This document shows, one piece after another, positions 17,226 to 26,957 of a stretch of 64,000 nt of DNA. The position numbers and the translations under genes are program-made. The notes beneath the pieces were generated by a model. That model had not been told where the DNA came from. It was given only the letters and a program-made list of their open reading frames with translations, and made no database searches. Position 1 is the stretch's first letter. Every line of letters starts with the position of its first letter. The stretch lies in NCBI GenBank assembly GCA_958296295.1, contig OY282460.1:4262291-4326290 (forward strand), in the 5' to 3' direction. Source of the DNA: an uncultured Pseudomonadales bacterium (GTDB taxonomy: Bacteria > Pseudomonadota > Gammaproteobacteria > Pseudomonadales > Azotimanducaceae).

Positions 17226-17608
17226 TACTCCCCTCCTCTATCTGTCGTGCTTGGGCGTTGTGGCTTGTGCGTCCTTGGCCGTCGTTGGTCGCGGATGCGT
17301 TGGCGACCAACAAACCGCACGCCCAAGCGGAGTCCCATAGTAGCGGTATCGGTGAGCTGCCGCTACTCAAAATTTGAGCACATGCATCATGAATAGACAT
17401 GATATAGAACATATACAGTATAATGAACGGACAACATTTGTCGTATGCTCATTTAGGTTTGAGACATCGTGATAGCGCCGATACGCTTTAAAAATCAATT
17501 CGTTAAGTTAAAGCACCTGTACTCCGTGTCCTCATGTCCTCCGAGTAATCCCTGTTCTCCATGTTGGTGCGCCGGGCACGTCGTGGAGCGTTCCCATGGC
17601 AGATAGGG
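17226..17608. other. AT-rich intergenic stretch without a gene
   Basis: The part 17370-17520 is the most AT-rich sequence in the window (for example ATGATATAGAACATATACAG). No ORF, tRNA or clear operator was recognised. It could supply the promoter for the leftward gene ending at 16716. Its composition marks it as foreign DNA. Confidence 0.5.
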
Positions 17609-17935
17609 CTAGCGGCAGGCGTGGCAGCCGTAGCTTAGGAGGCAAGGCTTTGAAGCTTTAGAAGGGATGTTCCGCGTGAGTGTTGCACTGCACCGGCGTC
17701 GCACCTGTCGAGCCAAGGCACGACCCGCCGGGCTAGAGGCGCTACACGGAATAGCGCAAGCGCCCACGAGCGTCGCGGTCGAACGTCCGAGAGCAAAGCT
17801 ATCCGCGTCAGCCAACCAAGCAGGGTCGTAACGGAATGTCGCGCTCTCAACGCCGTGGCGGTCGCGCGTCCACAGTCGGCCTGCCAAGGTCGGGCGGTCG
17901 ACCCGGTCCACATGGACGAACAGTTCTCGGTCCAC
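17609..17935 (-). pseudogene. hipA toxin N-terminal remnant
   Basis: From the GTG at 17935 the frame reads VDRELFVHVDRVDRPTLAGR, then LWTRDRHGVESATFRYDPAWLADADSFALG, the N-terminal subdomain of HipA-family Ser/Thr kinase toxins. After about residue 55 the sequence loses similarity and the kinase core is absent. It starts 13 bp after the HipB-like domain of the upstream gene, preserving the usual hipB-hipA order. The remaining frame is probably non-functional. Confidence 0.65.
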
Positions 17936-17948
17936 GAAAGCCTCGGCG

Positions 17949-18788
17949 CTACCGCGGCGGTCGGCGGCGGCGAATACGCTGCGGTAGTCGTTCAGCGTCA
18001 AGCCCCAGCCCCACTTCGTCATAGCGGGCGTCTACCAGATTCGCGAGCCGGTCGTTCAAGCCCAAACAAAACAACACGCGCGCGTAGTTGCCAAGGGCGG
18101 TTCCCGCATCGCCCTTCTCGATATTGGCGAGCGTTGTTCGACTAATCGAAGCCCGTTCCGCCAGTAACGCCATGGGAATGCGGCGACGCCGGCGCGCGTC
18201 GCGGATGTCGTCGCCGAGCTTGGCCAATGCGCGGCGCACGGGAATCGGCGTGCCAGGCAGACCACGGCCTTGGCCAACCGGCGCTCGGCCTTCATACGGC
18301 GACGGTTGTGCCGTCGCCGGGAGATAGAGCGGGTGTGCAGGGCAGCCTTCTTGCGTCACGCGTAGTGCCATGGTCGGCTGGATGATCGGCAACACCGCCG
18401 CATCGCGGTTCAAGTGCGTGCCGTTGTTGCCCCACCCAGCGACAATCATCGTCGCTCGGCGCCGTACCCAGCGCAGCATGTCGTCGTTGCGTTCGCCGAC
18501 GGCCTCGCTCCCATGACGCAGCAAGTCGGCAGGGTCCGTGGCTCGCAACGCGAAGAGGTTGACCACGGTGAGCTCGCGAAACCCCCAGCGACGGCCGAAA
18601 TCCATGCAGCGCCGGATGGTTGGATCGTCTTCGCTGGCATTTGCGGTGGACGGGTTCAACATCACGAACACCAAACCCTCGTTGCCAGTCGCCGACAACT
18701 CACGATGCAGCCAATAGCGGTACCGTCGGGCGTCAACCGCGTCTTCCATCGTTATGGCGTTGCAGATCATCGCGCAACTATACGGCAT
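17949..18788 (-). CDS. DUF1643 domain fused to HipB-like XRE antitoxin
   Basis: A 279-residue single reading frame. Residues about 15-155 are a DUF1643 domain (LVFVMLNPSTANASEDDPTI, RRCMDFGRRWGFRELTVVNL, IVAGWGNNG, CPAHPLYLP). After a linker of about 30 residues, residues 185-250 are an XRE helix-turn-helix very like HipB (IPVRRALAKLGDDIRDARRR, ERASISRTTLANIEKGDAG, NYARVLFCLGL). A hipA remnant follows. The fusion may have arisen by loss of the DUF1643 stop and the hipB start codon. The function of DUF1643 is unknown. Starts at 18788 or 18749 are both possible. Confidence 0.8.
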   Translation of the reverse strand: MPYSCAMICNAITMEDAVDARRYRYWLHRELSATGNEGLVFVMLNPSTANASEDDPTIRRCMDFGRRWGFRELTVVNLFALRATDPADLLRHGSEAVGERNDDMLRWVRRRATMIVAGWGNNGTHLNRDAAVLPIIQPTMALRVTQEGCPAHPLYLPATAQPSPYEGRAPVGQGRGLPGTPIPVRRALAKLGDDIRDARRRRRIPMALLAERASISRTTLANIEKGDAGTALGNYARVLFCLGLNDRLANLVDARYDEVGLGLDAERLPQRIRRRRPPR

Positions 18789-18973
18789 TCGCAGAGCATT
18801 GATGACACTTAATGTATGCTATTGCAACCGGCAACCCGCGTTAGTGGATGGTATTTCATGCATTAAGGATTGAGCCATGCGGGACACGGAGGATGTCACT
18901 TGGCCGCAAGTGGCCGGAAACCGCGCGATCCGGCGCCGGCAAGAGCAACGGAGACCCGGTTGGCGGCGAAGCG

Positions 18974-20620
18974 CTACACTGAATACGGCAGACGACGTCG
19001 CGCCGGGCCACCGCCGATGCCAACCGGAGAACCATCAGCCCGCCAACACGACGCGCCGACCAGCTCGCCGGTGCGGAACTGGATCATGCCGGTGCCGCCA
19101 CCAACCGCCGGCACTTCGACGACTTCCCGGCCGCGCGCGGCGAGACCGCGCAACACGTCGGCGGGGAAGCCGCGTTCCAGCTCAAGCTGCTCGCCGAGTG
19201 TCCACACCCGTGGCGCTTCCACGGCCTGCTGGGCCGACATGCCGTGGTCAATGACGTTGAGGATAGCCTGCAACGCGGACGGGAATATGCGCGTGGCGCC
19301 CACCAAGCCGATGCAGAAGCGCGGCTTGCCGTCCTTCTCCACGATGATCGGCGACATGCTGCTGGTGACGCGCTTGCCCGGCGCGATGGAGTTGGCCATG
19401 CCGGGATGCGGATCGAAGATGTTCATCGTGTTGTTCAGCAGCATGCCGGTGCCGGGCACCGTCGCCTTCGAACCGAACGGCGAGTGGATCGTGTGGGTCG
19501 CGGCGATGATGTTGCCGTCGGCGTCGGCGGCAGCCATGTGGGTGGTCGCGCTCGATTCCGCCTCGTAGCCGGTTTCCACCTTCCGCACGGCCTCCATGCT
19601 GATCTCGCGGCGACGACGCGCCGCGTAGTCCTTGCTCGTGAGCATTTCCACGGGCACGTCCACGAAGGCGGGATCGCCCATGTGGCGCCGGCGATCCTCG
19701 AAGCCGGTGGTGAGCACCTCCGCCAACAGGTGGACGCCGTCCACGGTGCCGAAGCCCAGGCCCGCCACATCGAATCCTTCCAGGATGTTCAACATCTCGA
19801 TGACGTGAACGCCGCCAGCTGTGGGCGGCGGCGGCCCGATGATGTCGAAGCCCCGGTAGCTGCCCCTCACCACGTCCGCTGGCATGGTGCGATAGCGCGT
19901 CAAGTCGCTCATCGTCACGATGCCGCCGCCGGCTTGCAGGTAGTCCACGGCCTGTTCGCCCAGTGGGCCGCCGTAAAGCACATCGGCGCCGCCATCGGCG
20001 ATCAGCCGCAAAGTGCGCGCGTAGTCGCCTTGGCGCACGAGATCCCCGGCGCGCAGCGGCTCGCCGCCCGGCATCCAGGTCGCGGCCGTCGCCGGGAATC
20101 GCTCGAGGTCGTCCCGCAGGGCGCGGACGATGTCGGCCAGATACCGGCTGGCTCGAAACCCCTTCTCGGCAAAGCGGATGGCCGGCTGCATCACGTCTGC
20201 CAAGGCCAACGTGCCGTAGGCGGCCAAGGTCTCCGCCCAACCTTTGAGCGTGCCCGGCACTCCCACGGCGAGAACGCCGACGTCGTTCTCCCGGCCCTCG
20301 ACCACCTGATACTCCGGCCAGACGTCGGACACCGTCCGGTACATGTCCGGCCTGGCCGCCGCCGGCGCCACCGTGTAGTTGTTGATGAAGCGGTATTCGC
20401 CGTTGGCGAGGCGAATCGTGGACATGCCGCCGCCGAAAATACCCACCATCATGGGCTCGACGACCGTGAGCGCGAACAGCGACGCTATGGCCGCGTCGAT
20501 CGCATTGCCCCCGGCCGCGAGCATCTCCACGCCGGCGACGGCGCCGAGCGGATGGTTGGCGACCACCATCCCACGCGAGCCGGTGGCCGGGCGCTTGCGA
20601 ATCGAAAACGTGGTTGTCAC
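18974..20620 (-). CDS. ggt: gamma-glutamyltransferase family protein
   Basis: A 548-residue Ntn-hydrolase of the gamma-glutamyltranspeptidase family. Conserved segments are NHPLGAVAGVEMLAAGGNAI, FGGGMSTIRL, and the autoprocessing site ESSATTHMAAADADGNI, where the first Thr of TTH would be the new N-terminal nucleophile, then NNTMNIFDP and SSMSPIIVEKDGK. The chosen GTG at 20620 matches the family start (TTTFSIRKRPATGSRGMVV). A GTG at 20713 would add 31 residues. No export signal is visible, so it is perhaps cytoplasmic. It follows the RND pump gene at the end of that operon. Confidence 0.9.
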   Translation of the reverse strand: MTTTFSIRKRPATGSRGMVVANHPLGAVAGVEMLAAGGNAIDAAIASLFALTVVEPMMVGIFGGGMSTIRLANGEYRFINNYTVAPAAARPDMYRTVSDVWPEYQVVEGRENDVGVLAVGVPGTLKGWAETLAAYGTLALADVMQPAIRFAEKGFRASRYLADIVRALRDDLERFPATAATWMPGGEPLRAGDLVRQGDYARTLRLIADGGADVLYGGPLGEQAVDYLQAGGGIVTMSDLTRYRTMPADVVRGSYRGFDIIGPPPPTAGGVHVIEMLNILEGFDVAGLGFGTVDGVHLLAEVLTTGFEDRRRHMGDPAFVDVPVEMLTSKDYAARRRREISMEAVRKVETGYEAESSATTHMAAADADGNIIAATHTIHSPFGSKATVPGTGMLLNNTMNIFDPHPGMANSIAPGKRVTSSMSPIIVEKDGKPRFCIGLVGATRIFPSALQAILNVIDHGMSAQQAVEAPRVWTLGEQLELERGFPADVLRGLAARGREVVEVPAVGGGTGMIQFRTGELVGASCWRADGSPVGIGGGPARRRLPYSV

Positions 20621-20725
20621 GGCAGCGGGCGAGCGGCGCGGAGCATGAACAGCGCCGCGGCCAGCCGCCGGCGTTTCAAGATGCGCGGCGCGAGCCGTGG
20701 CGGCTCTCGCCACATCGGCTGCCGT

Positions 20726-23700
20726 TCACGCCTTGGCGGCGCGCGCGAACAGGTTGAAGGAGGAGGACGCGAGCATTTCGCCGATGATGACCACCGCCGG
20801 CACGAGGAACAACACGCCCAGACTGGAGAATACGAGGCCGGCGCCGAGGCTGATGATCATCGGCACCAGGAACTGGATCACCTCGCTCTTGTCGTAGAGC
20901 ATCGGCGTGAGTCCCATCACCGTCGTGACGGTGGTGAGCACAATGGCCCGGGCGCGGTGCCGGGCAGCGGCCGCAATGGCGGCGATGTCGGGCAGATCCG
21001 GGTCCTCGGCGCGAATGCGGTTGTAGCGATCGAGCAATATCAGCGTGTCGTTCACGGCCACGCCGGAGACGGCGACGATGCCGAACAACGACATGTTGGT
21101 GAGCTCGTAACCGAGCAGGAGATGACCTGCCACGGCGCCGACCGCGGCCATGGGCACGCCGGCCAGCGCCAAGAGCGGCTGCCCGAAACTGCGCAACTGC
21201 GCGGCCAGGAGGCCATAGACGACGATCAGCGCCAGCGTGAACGACCATGCAAGCGTGCTCAGCATCGCGCTGGCGTCGCGAGTGAAGCCGTGCGCCTCGA
21301 TCGCAAGCTCCGGGTAGCGGCTGCGCAACGTCGGCAGCACCTCGGCTTGAAACGTGGCGTTCATCTGCGGCGCCCGGGCCAGTTCGGCATCGAACCAGGC
21401 GGTGACCGTCACGGCGCGACGACCGTCGACGCGCAGCAGGTTGGCGTAGTCTTGGCTCTCGGTGACCTTCGCCACCGTGGACAACGGCGCATCGCCGCCG
21501 GGCAGCGCGATGCGTTCGTCGAGCAGGTCGCCGAGGCTGCGACGGCGTTCCGGCGGATAGCGCACCATGACTCGGATTTCCTCGCGCCCGCGTTGAACGC
21601 GTTGCACTTCGGCGCCGAAGAACGCGTCGCGCAGCTGACTGGCCACCGCGCTCGCCGTCAAACCGGCGGCCACACCGGCATCGGTCAGCTGGACGTCGTA
21701 GCGTCGCTTGCCCGGGCGCGCGGAGTTCTGCACGTCGTACACGGCGCCAACGGCGGTGGCGGCGGCCTCCATATCCGCAACGGCTCGGGTCAGGATTCGC
21801 TCGTCGTCGTGGCTTAGCAGGTAGGAGACGGTCGGAGCGGACAGTTCCGCCGGCGGCTGCAGCGAGACGGTCTCGGCACCTGGCACTTCGCCAAGAGCAC
21901 GTCGCCAGAGGTGCTCGAAATCCTCGGCGAAGACGGTGCGCAACGGCGGCGGATTGAACTTCACCTCCACGGTCGCGAGGTGGTTCCCGGACGGGCTTTC
22001 GTTCTTGCCTTCGTAGAGCTCGAAGGGCCGATGCCAGCCGACCAGCACGGCGATGGATTTCACGGCGCCGCCACCCGCCGCCTGGTTCGCAACGCGAGCC
22101 GCTTCCGCAACATGCCGAGCCGCCGCCTCGGTTGCCTCGAAGCGGGTGCCTTGCGGCATGGTCAACACGGCCTGGTACCGGTCCGCGGCAGTGCCGCGGG
22201 GGAAACCGACGTAGCTGACGATGCTCGTCCCGACCAATCCCGCGGCCACCGCCACAGACACGACCACGGCCAGCACTGTGAGGTAGGGGAAGCGCACCGC
22301 CAACGCGATCGCCCGCACCAGCTTGCCGTGGACGAACTCGTCCAATTTGGCGCGCATCACGGTTTGGAATTCGGCCAACGGCGAACGGCTCCACGGCGCC
22401 GTCGCCGCCAAATGGCCGGGCAGAATGCAGAACGCCTCGATCAGCGAAACCGCCAGCACGAGGACGATGACCACGGGCAAAACGGCCACCAGCTGGCCCC
22501 AAGCATCGTCCAAGGGATACAGCGCGAAGAACATGGCCGCGGTGGTGAGCGCGCCTGCCGTCACCGGGCCGGCCACGGCGCGAACGCCGGCGATGGACGC
22601 GGCGGCGCCGCTCAAGCCGAGTTCGCGCTGGCGCGCGATGCTCTCGCCCACCACCACGGCGTCATCGACGACGATGCCGGTGACGACGAAGAACGCGAAC
22701 ATCGTCAGCACATTGATGCTCATCCCGGTGACATCAAAGAACACCAGCGAGCCGAGAAACGCGATGGGAATGCCCATCGCAATCCACAACGCGATGCGCA
22801 AGTCGAATATCAGCAGCAGCGTCAAAAACACCAGCACCACGCCGATGACGGCATTGCTGGTGACCGCGGATATGCGATCCACTATGAAGGTGGTTTCGTC
22901 GTGCCACAAGGACACCACCGTTCCGGGCGGCGATTCGTAACCGGCGATGAACTGCCGGACGTCGCGGGCGACGTCGTGCAAGGATTGGCCGCTCTGCGCG
23001 TCGACGCGAACGAAGACGGTCGGACGGCCATCGACTTCGTTGACCAGGTTCTTTTCCACGAACCCGTCGCGCACGGTGGCGACATCGCGGAGCCTCACCA
23101 AGGCGCCGTTCGCCTGGGCGACGAGCACGATGTCCTCGAACTCTTGCGCCCGCGAGCGTTTGGCGAACGTGCTGATCAACGCCTCCCCGGCATCGGTGCG
23201 CAGCTGTCCGCCGGCGACGTTGAACGACGCCTCGCGGAGCAGGTTGGCGACTCTGCCGATCGTCAAACCGTGGCGGCGCAACGCCTCCTCGCTAAGCTCG
23301 ATCTGGATCTCCCGTTCGCGCACACCGCTTAGGGAAACGAACGAAACGTTCGGCAGCGCGAGCACAGCGTCGCGCAGCGCTTCGGCCGCCTCGCGCAGGT
23401 CGTGTTCGTCGGCGGACACCGAGCCGACCGCCAACGTCACGGCGTTGCGGATCGCCTCCGCGCGCTGGATTTCCGGTTCATCGGCATCGCTCGGCGGAAA
23501 GTTCTCGATGCGTTCCACCGCGGTGCGCACGGCGTTTTGCACTTCCGCCGCATCGGCAAGCGTCTCCAATTCGGCCGTGACCACGCCAACACCTTCGCCA
23601 GCGCTGGACAGCACTCGCCGCACGCCGCCAACGCCGGAGACGCTCTCTTCGATCCGGCGCGTGATGTCCTCCTCGACGACATTCGGCGCGGCGCCCGGAT

Positions 23701-23896
23701 ACGGCACGGTGACGGTTATGCTGCGCGGGTCGTATGGGGGAAACCGCTCGAAGGTGACATGGTTCGCCGCGAGCAGCCCGCCGCCAAGCAACAGCAGCAT
23801 CAGCACGTTGGCGGCGACGGGATTGTGCGCGAAATAGGCGACCAAGCCGCCGATGGCCGGCCGCAACCGCGCCGCGTCGCCTTCCACTTCACTCAT
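20726..23896 (-). CDS. RND efflux transporter permease
   Basis: A 1056-residue inner-membrane pump of the AcrB/HAE-RND superfamily. It shows the N-terminal helix (NPVAANVLMLLLLGGGLLAA), two large periplasmic loops, and the transmembrane proton-relay motif GIVVDDAVVVGESI, with the paired Asp residues typical of helix 4. The C-terminal half includes GVAVNDTLILLDRYN. Length is typical. It would work with the adaptor encoded two genes upstream and an outer-membrane channel not present here. The substrate is unknown. The gene lies 66 bp after a lipoprotein gene in the same operon. Confidence 0.95.
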   Translation of the reverse strand: MSEVEGDAARLRPAIGGLVAYFAHNPVAANVLMLLLLGGGLLAANHVTFERFPPYDPRSITVTVPYPGAAPNVVEEDITRRIEESVSGVGGVRRVLSSAGEGVGVVTAELETLADAAEVQNAVRTAVERIENFPPSDADEPEIQRAEAIRNAVTLAVGSVSADEHDLREAAEALRDAVLALPNVSFVSLSGVREREIQIELSEEALRRHGLTIGRVANLLREASFNVAGGQLRTDAGEALISTFAKRSRAQEFEDIVLVAQANGALVRLRDVATVRDGFVEKNLVNEVDGRPTVFVRVDAQSGQSLHDVARDVRQFIAGYESPPGTVVSLWHDETTFIVDRISAVTSNAVIGVVLVFLTLLLIFDLRIALWIAMGIPIAFLGSLVFFDVTGMSINVLTMFAFFVVTGIVVDDAVVVGESIARQRELGLSGAAASIAGVRAVAGPVTAGALTTAAMFFALYPLDDAWGQLVAVLPVVIVLVLAVSLIEAFCILPGHLAATAPWSRSPLAEFQTVMRAKLDEFVHGKLVRAIALAVRFPYLTVLAVVVSVAVAAGLVGTSIVSYVGFPRGTAADRYQAVLTMPQGTRFEATEAAARHVAEAARVANQAAGGGAVKSIAVLVGWHRPFELYEGKNESPSGNHLATVEVKFNPPPLRTVFAEDFEHLWRRALGEVPGAETVSLQPPAELSAPTVSYLLSHDDERILTRAVADMEAAATAVGAVYDVQNSARPGKRRYDVQLTDAGVAAGLTASAVASQLRDAFFGAEVQRVQRGREEIRVMVRYPPERRRSLGDLLDERIALPGGDAPLSTVAKVTESQDYANLLRVDGRRAVTVTAWFDAELARAPQMNATFQAEVLPTLRSRYPELAIEAHGFTRDASAMLSTLAWSFTLALIVVYGLLAAQLRSFGQPLLALAGVPMAAVGAVAGHLLLGYELTNMSLFGIVAVSGVAVNDTLILLDRYNRIRAEDPDLPDIAAIAAAARHRARAIVLTTVTTVMGLTPMLYDKSEVIQFLVPMIISLGAGLVFSSLGVLFLVPAVVIIGEMLASSSFNLFARAAKA

Positions 23897-23962
23897 CGGC
23901 AGCCCCGGAGGCGTTCTTGAATTGCGCGGCGCCGCAACGCGGGCGCCGGGTGGAGCGCCACT

Positions 23963-24478
23963 TCACGAGCGACGCTCCAATCGAAAGACGAAGCCTTCGG
24001 CGACCGCTTTGCCGGCCGCCTCCCGGCGCATGCGCTTCAATCCGAAAACGCCGTCGGCGCCGCGGTACTTCGCGCTGTACGCTTCGCGCACCCGTGCGCG
24101 CAGTTCCGGCGCGTCCCCGATTTCCACGGCGCGCAGCGGATACGGCGTTTCGCCCAAGCGCAAGCGCACTTTCCCATCGCCGCGGATGTGGGCGAGCCAC
24201 TCGTTGCCCTCGGGACTGGTGGCGATGTAGAGATCGTTGTCGACGACCACGCACCAGACGTTCACCGAATAGGGATCGGCTGGCCGCACCTCCAACTGGA
24301 CGACGTCCGGCACGTCGCTCCACAGCGCCGGCGGGGTGGCGGTCACGCCCGACAATTCGCCGCCGGCGAGCTTGCTGAACGGCTCGCCGCATGCCGTCAA
24401 AAGGGCTCCGCCGACGAGAACGGCGATCGCGCCTTTCGGGGCGGCCACGCACGTGCTAGGAGGACGCGAGGCGCGCAT
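23963..24478 (-). CDS. small lipoprotein, PNPOx/DUF2255-like
   Basis: About 171 residues with a lipoprotein signal (AIAVLVGGALLTAC, lipobox LTAC). The mature part includes VVDNDLYIATSPEGNEWLAH, DGKVRLRLGETPYPLRAVEI and a C-terminal AYSAKYRG, resembling small split-barrel/DUF2255-type proteins that bind or resemble flavin proteins. The start at 24478 overlaps the adaptor gene by 23 bp; a GTG at 24448 is an alternative. Its place between the adaptor and the pump suggests an accessory role in this efflux system, which is unusual. Confidence 0.75.
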   Translation of the reverse strand: MRASRPPSTCVAAPKGAIAVLVGGALLTACGEPFSKLAGGELSGVTATPPALWSDVPDVVQLEVRPADPYSVNVWCVVVDNDLYIATSPEGNEWLAHIRGDGKVRLRLGETPYPLRAVEIGDAPELRARVREAYSAKYRGADGVFGLKRMRREAAGKAVAEGFVFRLERRS

Positions 24479-25643
24479 CGACTGGCAGCCCGGCGCGCGC
24501 CCCGGGCACCTTGCCGACGACCACGCCTTCGCCAACATCGAACGCCCGCACCAGCCAGCCCATACGGATGCGCCCCAGGGAGTGCGGCACAACGGCAGCG
24601 AGCGCGCCGTCTTCGACTACCCAAACGCTGCCGTTCGATTGTTCCGCCGCTTCGGGAAGCACCATCACGCCGTCCATCGGCGGCCCGTCGAGAGCGACGT
24701 TGGCGAAGTTGCCCGGACGCGGCAAGGCGGCCAGATCGATGTCTTCGGCAAAAGCCATGTGCAGCGTCACCAAGCGGCTTTGCGGGTCGATCACCGGCGC
24801 AACGCGCTGCACGGCGACCTCGAACACCTGACCGCCAAGCCCGCCGGCGTAAACTCGCGCCGCACGTCCCATGATCGGCTGCAGCGCGGTCAGGTCTTGC
24901 TGCGAAATACGCGCTTCAACCTCCACGGCGTCTTTCGCAAAGACCTGAGCAAGTGGCCTGGCAGGACCGACGACTTGGCCCACTTGGGTGTTGCCGGTTA
25001 TCACCCACCCGTCGAACGGCAGCGACACCGTGGTGCGCGTGAGATTGAGCTGCGCGATCTCGATGGCGTTCTCGGCAATATCGACAAGAGCTTGTTCTCT
25101 TGCGATTTGCGGCACCCGGGCGACCAACGGCGGCACCTCGGCACCCGGGTTGTCGCGCCGATACTCACCGCTGCGCGCCTGGCCTTGGAGTCGCTGTTTC
25201 GCCAGCCGAGCTTGGGCATGCCGCAGCCGGGCTTGCGCTCCTTCCAGACGCAGCCCGTGGTCGCGACGATCGATCCGCAGCAATGTCTCGCCCGCCGCAA
25301 ACGAACCACCGCTACGCATCACCGGCGCCACGAACACGACCTCGCCAGCTACCCGTGGACGCACGCTGACGCGGCCGGTCACGGCGACGACGCCGGTGGT
25401 TCTCACCTCCCGGGCGGCGCGGGTGGCAACAGGCCGAACCACGTTGACGGCAGGCCGCGGCACCGCGTCAGCGGTGGGCACGTCCTCTACCAGAGCACCG
25501 CTGTCGGGCGCTCGAGCGAAGTAGACGGCCAACACCACGGCAACCGCAACCAAGGCGAGCTGCGCGACGCCTTGCCACCGAAATCTCATCTTCCCCGCCT
25601 GTTGCGCGGAATCGCGTTGCTCCGACACTGCTGAATCTCCCAA
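24456..25643 (-). CDS. RND efflux periplasmic adaptor (membrane fusion protein)
   Basis: A 395-residue HlyD/AcrA-type adaptor. An N-terminal membrane anchor (LALVAVAVVLAVYFA) is followed by a barrel-sandwich half (VSVRPRVAGEVVFVAPVMRS), a coiled-coil hairpin around residues 130-190, the second lipoyl half (FDGWVITGNTQVGQVVGPA) and a beta-barrel domain. It bridges the inner-membrane pump and an outer-membrane channel. It is the first gene of the adaptor-lipoprotein-pump operon. The start at 25643 gives a short cytoplasmic leader; ATG 25589 (MRFRWQ) is also possible. Confidence 0.92.
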   Translation of the reverse strand: MGDSAVSEQRDSAQQAGKMRFRWQGVAQLALVAVAVVLAVYFARAPDSGALVEDVPTADAVPRPAVNVVRPVATRAAREVRTTGVVAVTGRVSVRPRVAGEVVFVAPVMRSGGSFAAGETLLRIDRRDHGLRLEGAQARLRHAQARLAKQRLQGQARSGEYRRDNPGAEVPPLVARVPQIAREQALVDIAENAIEIAQLNLTRTTVSLPFDGWVITGNTQVGQVVGPARPLAQVFAKDAVEVEARISQQDLTALQPIMGRAARVYAGGLGGQVFEVAVQRVAPVIDPQSRLVTLHMAFAEDIDLAALPRPGNFANVALDGPPMDGVMVLPEAAEQSNGSVWVVEDGALAAVVPHSLGRIRMGWLVRAFDVGEGVVVGKVPGARAGLPVDARLASS

Positions 25644-25895
25644 GCGCGCCCGGTCCTAGGCGCGTCAGAGCGGCACATGCACCTCGACGAACTGGCCATC
25701 AACCATAGCACAGCAGCGCGGACGGCATCCCGCTGCCACTGTGCCGTGGGTGCTGTGGACTGTGGGAGTCGGCAATCAAGCATCAAGCGCGCCGGCGCGG
25801 CTGCGGCTGCTCCCGGTAGTAGACTGCGCCGGTCGCGCTGCCCGGCGGCGCGTTCGCCCGGCAGCCGCCGGCGCAACGGAAAGACGGTTTGGCAC

Positions 25896-26789
25896 ATGGC
25901 CTCCTTCGCAGCAAGCAGCGGAACTATCCACTTCCAGCATCACGGCGCGCGCGCCAATCCGCGCGTGCTGTTCGTTCACGGCCTCGGCTGCCAACTGGTG
26001 CAATGGCCACGCTCCCTGATCGACGGCGTGGTGGCCGCCGGCCTTTGCGCGGTGGCGTTCGACAACCGCGACGTCGGCCTCTCGCACGGCGTGGACGCGC
26101 CGCCGCCGACCATCGAGCAACTGCTTGCCGCCAACGAGAACGCCAGCGCCTTGACACCGCCGTACACGCTCTCGGACATGGCGCGGGACGCGGTCGACCT
26201 GTTGGATCACCTCGGCCAAGGGGGCGCCCACGTAGTCGGCGTGTCCATGGGCGGGATGATCGGCCAGCGCTTGGCGATGGAACATCCGCACCGCGTCTAC
26301 AGCCTCACCTCCATCATGTCCTCAACCGGCAATCCGGCCCTGCCCGGTCCCACGCCGGACGCCATCCTGGCGCTCATCGAGTCCATGGGCAGCGACGATG
26401 CGGAAACGGCCATCGCAAACGCGATGCGGGCGGCCGGCGTGCTCGGCGGCCCGCATTTTTCGTCGGAGGACGTGGGCATCGCCCGTTTCACGCGCCTTGC
26501 GGTGGAACGCGCCCACCGTCCCGAAGGCGTTGCCCGCCAACTCGCGGCGATCCTGACCGACGGCGACCGGCGGCCCGGCCTCGCCAAAATCCAGGCGCCC
26601 ACGCTGGTGATACACGGCGGCAGCGATCCTCTCGTGCCGGTGCAGGCCGGCCGTGACACCGCCGCCACTGTGCCGGGCGCCAAGTATCTGGAGATCGACA
26701 AGCTGGGCCACGATCTGCCCGAGCCCGTGATCGCCGAAGTGGTGCAAGCCACGACTGAACACATCCTGCGCGTGGAAGTCAGCCGCTAG
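25896..26789 (+). CDS. alpha/beta hydrolase
   Basis: A 297-residue alpha/beta-hydrolase fold protein. It shows the oxyanion segment VLFVHGLGCQLVQWP, the nucleophile elbow VGVSMGGMIGQ (Ser of GVSMGG), an acid residue region TLVIHGGSDPLVPVQAG and the catalytic His in KLGHDLPEP. It is probably an esterase or a C-C bond hydrolase; the substrate is unknown. The ATG at 25896 was chosen because it directly precedes the first strand, with a purine-rich GGAAAGA upstream. It is divergent from the efflux operon; the 252-bp gap 25644-25895 must hold both promoters but no clear boxes were seen. Confidence 0.92.
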   Translation: MASFAASSGTIHFQHHGARANPRVLFVHGLGCQLVQWPRSLIDGVVAAGLCAVAFDNRDVGLSHGVDAPPPTIEQLLAANENASALTPPYTLSDMARDAVDLLDHLGQGGAHVVGVSMGGMIGQRLAMEHPHRVYSLTSIMSSTGNPALPGPTPDAILALIESMGSDDAETAIANAMRAAGVLGGPHFSSEDVGIARFTRLAVERAHRPEGVARQLAAILTDGDRRPGLAKIQAPTLVIHGGSDPLVPVQAGRDTAATVPGAKYLEIDKLGHDLPEPVIAEVVQATTEHILRVEVSR

Positions 26790-26957
26790 GTTCTCGCGCT
26801 AGCCAGCCACGGTCGCTTGATCGGCACTCGTTGCACACCGCCCGGATCGGGCTGCTATCGGGCTGCTGCACCCCGCCCAACATGGTGCCGCGGCGATGGT
26901 ATGGTTGCAGGCTTGAGTTCCAAGGCCAAAGCCGGCCAAAGCTGAAAGAGGCGCCCC

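Noticed and set aside
26840..26880. CGGGCTGCTATCGGGCTGCTG repeat as an operator
   Set aside because: Two short direct copies only, with no spacing or symmetry typical of a regulator site.
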